Positions 57,703 through 64,000 of a stretch of DNA of 64,000 bases are shown one piece after another. Numbering within the stretch: position 1 is the stretch's first letter; each line of letters opens with the position of its first letter. This stretch comes from Anaerolineales bacterium (GTDB lineage Bacteria > Chloroflexota > Anaerolineae > Anaerolineales > UBA6663): assembly GCA_020850595.1 (NCBI GenBank), contig JADZEK010000090.1, forward strand, positions 40,557 through 104,556. Direction: 5' to 3'. A program made the translations under genes and the position numbers. The notes under the pieces are model-generated. The model ran no database searches. It was given only the letters and a program-made list of their open reading frames with translations, and had not been told where the DNA came from.

Positions 57703-59892
57703 CTAGGTTGTGCAGGACCCGCCCTCGAACAAACTGCCGTTCGCAGCCGGGTCAAAGTAGAAGTCTTTGGAGATCTGCGTCACCGAGCCATCGTCCACCA
57801 GCCGCAGGCCATAGGCCTTGGGGAGGCAGCGGCGCGAGACGATATTGTAGAAAAGGCTCTCGCCGGGGTTGGCGGTCGCCACTTGCAGGCCGTCCACATA
57901 CAGGGTGAGCCGGCCGCTGCCGCCTACCCAGCCGAGCTTCACGGTGCAGTTGTAATCCATGCCGCCGTTCACGTATTGGCAGGGGGTCACGTACTGGGCG
58001 GGGTACACGTCCGTCAGCCCGACGGCGGCCGTGGTGGCCGTGGGCGGCGCTTGCGTGGCCGTGGCGGTGGCGGCCGGCCGCTGCGTCGCGGCGGCGGCGT
58101 ACTTCAGGGTCAACGTGAGCGGCTGGCCGATCAGGAGGTCGCCCGGCTGGCGCAGCTCGAAGGTGCGCACGGTCGTCCCCGCGCTCTTGCGGCCCGGCCA
58201 GTCGAAGCTCAGCTCCGTGGTGCCGTTGGGGGCCACGTTCGGCACCGTGACCGTCATGGGCGGCGCGCCGGCTGGCAGGTTGGTCTCGACCAGCAGCGTG
58301 CCGTTGGGGAAGGCGCACAGCCCGGTGTTTTGGAGTGTAATTTTCTTCTGGACGCCCGCGGGCACCGTCAGGGTGGCGCCGTCGGCCGGCGTCTGGGCGC
58401 TCAGGGCGTAGTCCCAGGTGCAGGCCGCGAAGGTGGCCGTGAGGTCGGGCGTGTTGGTAGGGGTGGCGGTTGCCACGGCCTGCTGTAAAGCCTGCTGGGT
58501 AAGCTCAATTGCAGCCAGTTGCGTGCTCACGGCATCGGGCGTAGCGGTGCTGTCGTTCACCGTGGCGGTGGGGGCTGGCGCGGTGTTGCTGGGCGGCGGG
58601 CTGGTGGGCGTGTCAGTGCGCGTGGGCGCCACGGTTTCGGTGGCGGCGCGCGTCAGCATCCCAAACCCGCCCGTCAGGGCGAAGCCCACGCCGCCTATGA
58701 CGACCAGGAGGAGCAGCGCCAGGATCACGGCGAGCACCGGCGCCAGGCTGCGGCCTTTGGCTGGGGCCGGGCCGATGGCTTCGGGCAAGGGGCCGCCTGC
58801 CACGGTAGCCCCGCCGACGGTGCTGCCCGCGCCACCGCCACCGGCCGCCACTGCGCCGCCGCTCGCGCCGGGCCGCAGTTGGGTCGCGCCAGCCGCGCCG
58901 GCCACACCGGCCGCTGCCAAGGCCCCGGCCGCGGCCACGCGGGTGGCGTCGGCCGGCACAGGCCGCACCGCGCCGGTCGCCACGGCCACCGTAGCGGCAT
59001 GGGCGGCCGGCCCGGCCGCCATCGAGGCCGGCGGAATAGCCAGCATCTCGGCCGTATTCATGTTGTCGAGTTGCGCCAGCATCTCATCGGCCGTGTTGAA
59101 CCGGTCATCCGGGTTCTTGGCCATGGCCTTGAGGATGATGCGCTCAATGCCTTCCGGCAGGTCGGGCTTGAAGGTGCGGGGCAGGGGCAGCGGCTCGTTG
59201 ACGTGCTTGAGCATGACGGCCAGGGGCGTGTCGGCCTCGTAGGGCAGTTGGCCGGTGACGAGTTGGTAGAGCATGACGCCCAGCGCGTAAATGTCGGAGC
59301 GGTGGTCGCCGGGGCGGCCCAGGCCCTGCTCGGGCGACATGTAGGCCGGGGTGCCAATGGTGGCGCCGGTGACGGTGAAGCTGGGGCCGGTGAGGATCTT
59401 GGCGATGCCGAAGTCGGTCAGGATGACGCGGCCGCTTTTGTCGAGCATGACGTTGGCCGGCTTGACGTCACGGTGGATCATCTTCTGCTTGTGAGCGTAA
59501 GACAGCGCCTGACCCACCTCGCGGATGATGTGGATGGCCTCGGCCATCGGCAGCGGCTTGCCCTCCCGGCTGAGCTGCTCCAGGTGGGTCTTGAGCGTGT
59601 CGCCCTCGATGTACTCCATGACCATGTAGGGCGTGCCGTTGTGCACGTCGAAGTCGAAGACTTGGACGATATTGGGATGGCGCAGCGCGGCGACGTTCTT
59701 GGCTTCGCGCTCGAAGCGCGAAATGAAGTCCTGGTCGGCGGCCAGGAACTGATGCATGAGCTTGATGGCGACGTAGCGATCCAGGTTGGCCTGATAAGCC
59801 TTATACACCTCCGCCATGCCGCCCCGGCCCAGGTGCTCGACGATCCGATATCTACCGATGGTTTGGCCGGTTTGGCCGACAGTGTTGTCCAT
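57703..59892 (-). CDS. PknB-type Ser/Thr protein kinase with extracellular sensor region
   Basis: 729 residues. The kinase domain (about 12-275) is complete: GRGGMAEVYKA glycine loop, AIKLM lysine, HRDVKPANVML, DFG in LTDFGIAKI, and SPEQ in the activation segment. A Gly/Ala-rich juxtamembrane stretch leads to one membrane helix near 390-415. The outside part has a Thr/Pro-rich stalk and an Ig-like domain resembling the NBR1-type central domain (CTWDYALSAQTPADG, then ELSFDWPG). A Cys-containing C-terminal domain follows. In this layout the outside senses and the inside phosphorylates. The start at 59892 (MDNTVGQ) sits eight bases after a -10-like TAAAGT, so the message is probably leaderless. 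The frame runs 22 codons further upstream. Confidence 0.92.
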   Translation of the reverse strand: MDNTVGQTGQTIGRYRIVEHLGRGGMAEVYKAYQANLDRYVAIKLMHQFLAADQDFISRFEREAKNVAALRHPNIVQVFDFDVHNGTPYMVMEYIEGDTLKTHLEQLSREGKPLPMAEAIHIIREVGQALSYAHKQKMIHRDVKPANVMLDKSGRVILTDFGIAKILTGPSFTVTGATIGTPAYMSPEQGLGRPGDHRSDIYALGVMLYQLVTGQLPYEADTPLAVMLKHVNEPLPLPRTFKPDLPEGIERIILKAMAKNPDDRFNTADEMLAQLDNMNTAEMLAIPPASMAAGPAAHAATVAVATGAVRPVPADATRVAAAGALAAAGVAGAAGATQLRPGASGGAVAAGGGGAGSTVGGATVAGGPLPEAIGPAPAKGRSLAPVLAVILALLLLVVIGGVGFALTGGFGMLTRAATETVAPTRTDTPTSPPPSNTAPAPTATVNDSTATPDAVSTQLAAIELTQQALQQAVATATPTNTPDLTATFAACTWDYALSAQTPADGATLTVPAGVQKKITLQNTGLCAFPNGTLLVETNLPAGAPPMTVTVPNVAPNGTTELSFDWPGRKSAGTTVRTFELRQPGDLLIGQPLTLTLKYAAAATQRPAATATATQAPPTATTAAVGLTDVYPAQYVTPCQYVNGGMDYNCTVKLGWVGGSGRLTLYVDGLQVATANPGESLFYNIVSRRCLPKAYGLRLVDDGSVTQISKDFYFDPAANGSLFEGGSCTT

Positions 59893-59900
59893 GAAGGCGT

Positions 59901-59929
59901 ACTTTAGCCTGATTAAGCGCAATCGGCAA
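59901..59929 (-). promoter_or_regulatory. Promoter of the PknB-type kinase, probably leaderless
   Basis: Read leftward, TTGCCG (59924-59929) and TAAAGT (59901-59906) have a 17-base spacer. Only eight bases separate the -10 from the ATG, and no ribosome-binding site fits. Confidence 0.55.
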
Positions 59930-59987
59930 GCCCCGGCTGGGCGGTTAGTTGGGGTCAATCGTCACACAGAACCGTGACAAATGCGTA

Positions 59988-60016
59988 TTGGTTACGGGCC
60001 GGGGCCGCCATACAAT
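59988..60016 (+). promoter_or_regulatory. Promoter of the ELWR-repeat secreted protein
   Basis: TTGGTT (59988-59993) and TACAAT (60011-60016) have a 17-base spacer. The predicted start near 60023 leaves a leader of about 63 bases. It is divergent from the kinase promoter. Confidence 0.6.
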
Positions 60017-60085
60017 CGCCGTGTACGCTGGGCCGGCAAAGGCTGGCGCTACCCATACACCTGGCTGACCGCCAAAGGGGGTCCC

Positions 60086-61672
60086 ATGCGTTTTGTTGTC
60101 CGTCTCCATGTGCGCCGCGCCACCACGCTGACGATTGCGCTGCTGAGCTTATTGGCGCTGAGTGCCGCGCCCGCCTTACCGGCCGCCCCCACCGCCCCGG
60201 CGGTTGTCGGCCCCGGCACGCCCGAGCTGCTGCACACCTTTGGCCCGCTTGGGTCTCAATCGGTATTCAACACGCAGCTGTACCACAACTGGCTGTACCT
60301 CTCGGCCTACGACGCCAATGGTATCGAGCTATGGCGCAGCGACGGCACGGTGACCGGCACGGTGCGGCTCTCGGATTTGACGGACAACTCCGTGGTGGAC
60401 AGCCTGAGCGTCGCGAACAACGGCGGCGTGTTCTTTGGCGCCAACCCGGCCGGCGTGGGCTACGAGCTGCATTACAGCGCCGGCCAGCCGGGCGACGCCC
60501 AGCGGCTGACCGACTTCCTCGGCTCTTCTGACGGGCTGTACGGCTACCCGGCCGTGCTGGGCAACACTGCCTACTTTGCGGCGTACGTCAGCGGCGGCAA
60601 CCGAGACCTGTGGCGCAGCGACGGCACGGTGACGGGCACGACGCATATCCACGATGTGGACCCGGCCGGCCTCTTGCGCCTGGATAATGTGCTGCTCTTC
60701 GCCGGGCTGGACGCCGATGGCTATGAACTCTGGCGCACTGACGGGACCAACGGCGGCACGTGGCAGGTGCGCAACATTTGGCCGGGCGCGACCGGCAGCC
60801 TGCCGACCATGCGGCTGGCCTGGAACCACCGCATGTTGTTCACCGCCAGCGCCGAAGGCCTGGGCACGGAGTTGTGGGTAACGGACGGCACCGGACCCGG
60901 AACAGGCCCGGTGTTCGACATTGCTTCGGGCAACGCCAGCAGCCAGATCAACAGCGTGGCCGACTCCGACTTGGGCTGGGTCTACCTGTTGGCTGACGAC
61001 GGTGTGCATGGCAAGGAGCTATGGCACACGGACGGCACTTCGGGCGGCACGTACATGCTGCAAGATGTGTATATCGGCTCCACCTCGTCGTCGCCGACCG
61101 GTATGACCGCGGCCGGCGGCTGGCTGTATTTCGTCGCCACCGACGCCGCCCATGGGGCCGAACTCTGGCGCACCAGCGGCTCACCCGCCAGCACCCAGCT
61201 CGTACGCGACATCTACACCGGCACGACCGGCTCAAGCATCAAGGCGCTGGCGGCGCACGACGGCCTGCTCTACTTCTCTGCTGACGACGGGGTGCACGGC
61301 CAAGAGCTATGGCGCACGGATGGCACCTATGCCGGCACGGAGTTGGTGGCCGACATTGTGCCCGGCCCCACCGGCTCGAATCCGAATGGGCTGGCCTGGT
61401 CCTACCGGTGGCTGCTCTTCGCGGCCACCGACGCGGCCAACGGCCGCGAATTGTGGGTCAGCGACGGCGTGCCGGGCGGCGACACACACCTGCACGCCAA
61501 CCTGGAGCCAGGTAACGCGGGCAGCAACCCGATCTGCTGCGCGGTCGCGGCTGGGCAAGTCTACCTGATCACTCAGCCCGACGGCTCAAGCTACGAAGGG
61601 TTCTGGGGCCTGACGGTTGCGCCCTTCGAGGTCACCAACCGGGTGTATCTGCCGGCCACGCTGCGGCCATAG
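60086..61672 (+). CDS. Secreted ELWR/T-D-G-T repeat protein (propeller-like)
   Basis: 528 residues. A signal peptide (RRATTLTIALLSLLALSAAP, cleavage near APA) is followed by about nine repeats of roughly 47 residues. Their core is G-x-E-L-W-R/V-T/S-D-G-T followed by a GT turn (for example GYELWRTDGTNGGT, GKELWHTDGTSGGT, GQELWRTDGTYAGT). Such ELWxTDGT repeats are known in bacterial surface proteins and probably fold as beta-propeller blades. No enzymatic site is seen. The C-terminus is RVYLPATLRP, matching the tail of the protease at 14258. AAAGGGGG five bases before the ATG at 60086 sets the start, and the longer upstream frame has no signal peptide. Confidence 0.85.
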   Translation: MRFVVRLHVRRATTLTIALLSLLALSAAPALPAAPTAPAVVGPGTPELLHTFGPLGSQSVFNTQLYHNWLYLSAYDANGIELWRSDGTVTGTVRLSDLTDNSVVDSLSVANNGGVFFGANPAGVGYELHYSAGQPGDAQRLTDFLGSSDGLYGYPAVLGNTAYFAAYVSGGNRDLWRSDGTVTGTTHIHDVDPAGLLRLDNVLLFAGLDADGYELWRTDGTNGGTWQVRNIWPGATGSLPTMRLAWNHRMLFTASAEGLGTELWVTDGTGPGTGPVFDIASGNASSQINSVADSDLGWVYLLADDGVHGKELWHTDGTSGGTYMLQDVYIGSTSSSPTGMTAAGGWLYFVATDAAHGAELWRTSGSPASTQLVRDIYTGTTGSSIKALAAHDGLLYFSADDGVHGQELWRTDGTYAGTELVADIVPGPTGSNPNGLAWSYRWLLFAATDAANGRELWVSDGVPGGDTHLHANLEPGNAGSNPICCAVAAGQVYLITQPDGSSYEGFWGLTVAPFEVTNRVYLPATLRP

Positions 61673-61685
61673 GCGGCCCGCCGGT

Positions 61686-62972
61686 TCAGCCGCGTGGCAG
61701 GTTGAAGCGGAAGGTAGCGCCCTGGCCGGGGGCGCTCTCGGCCCAAATCCGGCCGCCGTGGGCCTCGACCAGGCCGCGGGCGATGGCCAGGCCCAGCCCG
61801 GCGCCCACGCTGGGGCCGGGTGCGCCCGCCGGCCCGCGGCTGCGCGCCGCGTCGCCGCGGTAGAAGCGCTCGAAAACGCGCGGCAGGTCGGCGGGGGCGA
61901 TGCCCGTGCCCGTATCGCGCACGGTGACCAGCACCGCGCCCGGCTGGGCCTCAGCGCGCAGCTCGATCTGGCCTCCCGGCGGGGTATGGCGCAGGGCGTT
62001 TTCCACCAGGTTGCGTAGCACGCGGCCGATCTTGTCGGGGGCCAGCCACACCGGGTCTACCCCGGGGGCGACCGCACCGCTGAGGCGTACCTGCTGGGCC
62101 TCGGCCCGGGCGGTGAAGGCCTCCAGGGTGTCGGAGAGCAGGTCCGAGAGGGAGGAAGCCTCAGCGCGCATGGCGAGGCTGCCACTGTCGAGCTGGGCCA
62201 TCTCGAACAGGTCGTCTATCAGGCCGTTCATGCGGTTGACCTCAGCCTGCGATTGGCCCAGGTAGCGGGCCACGGTGGCTGGGTCGCTGACCACGCCGTC
62301 GGCCAGGGCGTCGAGCATGGCGCGCAGGGAGGCCAGGGGGGTGCGGAGGTCGTGCGAGGCCCAGGCTACCAGGTCGCGCCGGGCGGCTTCGAGGGCGCGC
62401 TGGTCGGCGTCGGCCTGCTGCAGGCGGGCCGCCATGGCGTTGAAGGTGCGGGCAAGCTGCGCCACCTCATCCTGTCCCGGCGCGGCCACGCGGGTAGTGA
62501 AGTCGCCGTCGCTGATCCGCACGGCGGCCTGCGCCATCTGCGCCAGGGTGTGCGCCAGCGAAGCCGAGATGAAGTAGCCAAAGGAAACGGAGATGCCGCC
62601 GGCGAAGAGCAGCAGCAGTCCGGCGAGTTGCAGGTCGTGCTCGTTGATGAACATCATCCGCGCCGTCAGCCACACATTGAGCAGCGTGAGGGCCGCGGCG
62701 ACGACGTAGCCCAGGGTAAGCGTTTGGGCCAACGTGCGGAAGCGCCGCCACCAGCCGAGTTGGTGGGCGATGAAGCCGATGAGGGCCGAGCCGCCGCCGG
62801 TCAGGGCGAAGAGCAGCCCGAGCGACATCAGGTCGTTGAAGGGCGGCCGCATGACGGCGATGACGAGCGCCACGGTCAGGGTGAGGGCGGCGGCGATGCC
62901 CAGCAGGTAGGCGGCCAGGCGCGGGCCGGGGCCGGCCGGGGCGCCGATGGGCGCGGCAGGATTAGGAGTCAA
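61686..62972 (-). CDS. Membrane sensor histidine kinase (HAMP-HisKA-HATPase)
   Basis: 428 residues. Four predicted helices occupy the first 150 residues, with very short outer loops, so the sensor is probably intramembrane. HAMP follows (QAAVRISDGDFTTRVAAPGQ). HisKA has the phosphoacceptor His in ASHDLRTPLASL near residue 207. The HATPase domain shows NLVENALRHTPPGG, VRDTGTGIAPADL and GAGLGLAIA. It pairs with the OmpR-type regulator just upstream, whose stop it overlaps by 11 bases. This is an operon order of regulator then kinase. The stimulus is unknown. Confidence 0.93.
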   Translation of the reverse strand: MTPNPAAPIGAPAGPGPRLAAYLLGIAAALTLTVALVIAVMRPPFNDLMSLGLLFALTGGGSALIGFIAHQLGWWRRFRTLAQTLTLGYVVAAALTLLNVWLTARMMFINEHDLQLAGLLLLFAGGISVSFGYFISASLAHTLAQMAQAAVRISDGDFTTRVAAPGQDEVAQLARTFNAMAARLQQADADQRALEAARRDLVAWASHDLRTPLASLRAMLDALADGVVSDPATVARYLGQSQAEVNRMNGLIDDLFEMAQLDSGSLAMRAEASSLSDLLSDTLEAFTARAEAQQVRLSGAVAPGVDPVWLAPDKIGRVLRNLVENALRHTPPGGQIELRAEAQPGAVLVTVRDTGTGIAPADLPRVFERFYRGDAARSRGPAGAPGPSVGAGLGLAIARGLVEAHGGRIWAESAPGQGATFRFNLPRG

Positions 62973-63714
62973 ATTTGTACCCTACCCCCCAGACGGTGAC
63001 GACGTAGCGCGGGGCCGAAGCGTCGGCCTCGATCTTCTCGCGCAGGCGGCGGATGTGGACGGTGACGGTGGCGGCGTCGCCGTAGAACTCCTCGCCCCAG
63101 ACGCTGTCGAGCAGTTGGCTGCGGCTGAAGACCTGGTGCGGGTGGCGGGCGAGGAACCAGAGCAGGTCGAACTCCTTGGCGGTGAGCACGACCGGCTGCC
63201 CGGCGATAGTGACCGAACGGGCGCCGGGGTCAATGCGCAGGGCGCCGAAGTCTTGGGCCTGCCCGGCCGGCTCGGCCGGCTCGCCGGTGCGGCGTAGCAC
63301 GGCGCGGATGCGCGAAACAAGCTCCTGCGGGCTGAAAGGCTTGGCCAGGTAGTCGTCAGCGCCGGTGTCGAGGCCGCGGATGCGGTCGGAGGTTTCGCCG
63401 CGGGCGGTCAACATCACAATGGGCACACGCCGGCGAGCGTCACGCTCGGCGGCGGGCTTGCCGGGGGCCGCCACGGCCGGGCGGGTGCGGATCTGGCGGG
63501 TGAGGGTCAGGCCGTCTATGCCGGGGAGCATGAGGTCCAGGACGATCAGGTCCGGCAGGGCCTCGGCCAGGGCGTCGAGGGCGGCGTAGCCGTCGGCGGC
63601 CTCGCGCACAGTGAAACCGTCGCGCTCGAGGTAGCGGCGGATGACTTCGCGGATGGTGGCTTCGTCATCCACGACGAGAATGGATATCGCGCCCGGTGTG
63701 TCAGGGTGTGTCAT
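62962..63714 (-). CDS. OmpR/PhoB-type response regulator
   Basis: 250 residues. REC domain: VVDDEATIR (acids), LIVLDLMLPGIDG (phospho-Asp), MLTARGE (Thr), YLAKPF (Lys). A winged-helix Trans_reg_C domain (about 150-248) follows: LTAKEFDLLWFLARHPHQVF, DAATVTVHIRRLREKIE, GVGYKF. An uncommon feature is an extra stretch of about 15 residues (AVAAPGKPAAERDARRR) between helix 3 and strand 4 of the receiver. It is the first gene of the pair with the kinase at 61686. Upstream direct repeats of GTAA spaced 11 bases (63736-63753) could be its own binding site. Confidence 0.95.
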   Translation of the reverse strand: MTHPDTPGAISILVVDDEATIREVIRRYLERDGFTVREAADGYAALDALAEALPDLIVLDLMLPGIDGLTLTRQIRTRPAVAAPGKPAAERDARRRVPIVMLTARGETSDRIRGLDTGADDYLAKPFSPQELVSRIRAVLRRTGEPAEPAGQAQDFGALRIDPGARSVTIAGQPVVLTAKEFDLLWFLARHPHQVFSRSQLLDSVWGEEFYGDAATVTVHIRRLREKIEADASAPRYVVTVWGVGYKFDS

Positions 63715-63735
63715 GGCCCCAGCCTAGGCCCGAGA

Positions 63736-63753
63736 GGTTACGCGCCGCTTACG
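63736..63753 (-). promoter_or_regulatory. Possible autoregulatory direct repeat of the OmpR-type regulator
   Basis: Read leftward, CGTAAGCGGCGCGTAACC contains two GTAA units 11 bases apart. That is the spacing used by OmpR/PhoB-family dimers. It lies 22-40 bases before the start codon. Confidence 0.35.
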
Positions 63754-63810
63754 TGTGGCCCCGCGGGTAACTGTAGAGATAAGCGGCGCACAGGTCAAGC
63801 GGGGGAGGGG

Positions 63811-63842
63811 AAAGCAAAAGGCCCAGCGCGGGGCTGGGCCTT
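63811..63842 (-). terminator. Terminator of the tRNA-Gly transcript
   Basis: Read leftward, AAGGCCCAGC and GCTGGGCCTT form a 10-bp stem (63818-63827 with 63833-63842). TTTTGCTTT follows. Confidence 0.8.
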
Positions 63843-63854
63843 CTACATGCCAAG

Positions 63855-63927
63855 AGCGGGTGAAGGGGCTCGAACCCTCGACATTTTGCTTGGGAAGCAA
63901 ACGCTCTACCAACTGAGCTACACCCGC
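63855..63927 (-). tRNA. tRNA-Gly (anticodon CCC)
   Basis: 73 bases. The acceptor stem is GCGGGTG with CACCCGC, and the discriminator is U. The D-arm is GCTC AGTTGGTA GAGC. The anticodon stem TTTGC/GCAAA bears the loop TTCCCAA (CCC reads GGG codons). The T-arm is GAGGG TTCGAGC CCCTT. CCA is not encoded. An overlapping open frame here is not a gene. Confidence 0.97.
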
Positions 63928-63952
63928 AAATGCAATTGTGCGTGCAGCCCCA

Positions 63953-63980
63953 ATTATACCGATGTCGCGTCGGTTGACAA
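63953..63980 (-). promoter_or_regulatory. Promoter of tRNA-Gly
   Basis: Read leftward, TTGTCA (63975-63980) and TATAAT (63953-63958) have a 16-base spacer. The predicted start lies about 20 bases before the mature tRNA. Confidence 0.8.
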
Positions 63981-64000
63981 TCCCCATCTCGCGGTTTTAC

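Noticed and set aside
58519..59907. Rightward open frame opposite the PknB-type kinase
   Set aside because: Mirror frame of the Gly/Ala-rich region and kinase domain. No recognisable protein features.
63724..63987. Short leftward coding frame at the right edge
   Set aside because: It covers the tRNA-Gly, its promoter and its terminator.
1..64000. CRISPR arrays, insertion sequences, integrases or prophage
   Set aside because: I saw no regularly spaced short repeats, transposase or integrase motif, or terminal inverted repeats flanking a gene. The repeats present are GAF- and ELWR-coding repeats, terminators and promoter boxes.

Overview
The window is a GC-rich (roughly two thirds G+C), gene-dense bacterial chromosome segment. 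The gene content points to a member of the Chloroflexota, probably an uncultured Anaerolineae-like lineage. This is an inference from several signs: large multi-GAF sensors, an A2-type caa3-like oxidase with fused ctaA-ctaB, a DUF4870 protein, ScpA next to a zinc-ribbon protein, and secreted proteins ending in a short R-V-[F/Y]-L-P...R-P tail. There is no rRNA in the window. I saw no CRISPR array, insertion sequence, integrase or phage module. One tRNA, tRNA-Gly(CCC), lies at the right edge.

Left part (1-26 kb). The tail of a DUF512 radical-SAM/PDZ protein is followed by a consensus-type promoter, a glmS ribozyme and glmS. Next come a large SARP/BTAD ATPase regulator, a small membrane protein, a dihaem cytochrome c, a lipoamide-dehydrogenase-type flavoprotein, and a partner-switching module (a PP2C phosphatase with a fused RsbW-like domain, plus two STAS proteins). 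These are followed by an unknown protein with a phytoene-desaturase-like flavoprotein, a secreted subtilisin with a beta-helix region, and RecD2. An unknown 276-aa protein follows, under a promoter that carries a textbook LexA/SOS box. An operon then encodes a small membrane protein, a GT39-like membrane protein, a triple zinc-ribbon protein and ScpA.

Respiratory part (26-37.5 kb). Two divergent promoters drive ctaE-ctaF leftward and a long rightward operon: ctaC (CuA plus cytochrome c), ctaD (A2 type), fused ctaA-ctaB, a 41-aa and a 107-aa membrane protein, copC-copD, a five-helix membrane cytochrome c, a DinB-like protein and ygfZ. It ends at a strong terminator. Together these supply a haem-A oxidase, its haem, and probably its copper.

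Signalling part (37.5-64 kb). After pyruvate kinase and an EamA transporter comes a leftward block of eight signalling genes. They are two stand-alone receiver proteins, two membrane HAMP-GAF receptors, a 1580-aa multi-GAF/PAS protein with no kinase domain, an orphan ParA, a 1442-aa hybrid histidine kinase with two receivers, and a threonine synthase fused to a receiver domain. This ParA-linked array and its threonine-synthase/receiver fusion are the most unusual things in the window. A PknB-type kinase, a secreted ELWR-repeat protein, an OmpR-type two-component pair and tRNA-Gly complete the segment.

All assignments come from reading motifs in the sequence. No database search or structure prediction was run.
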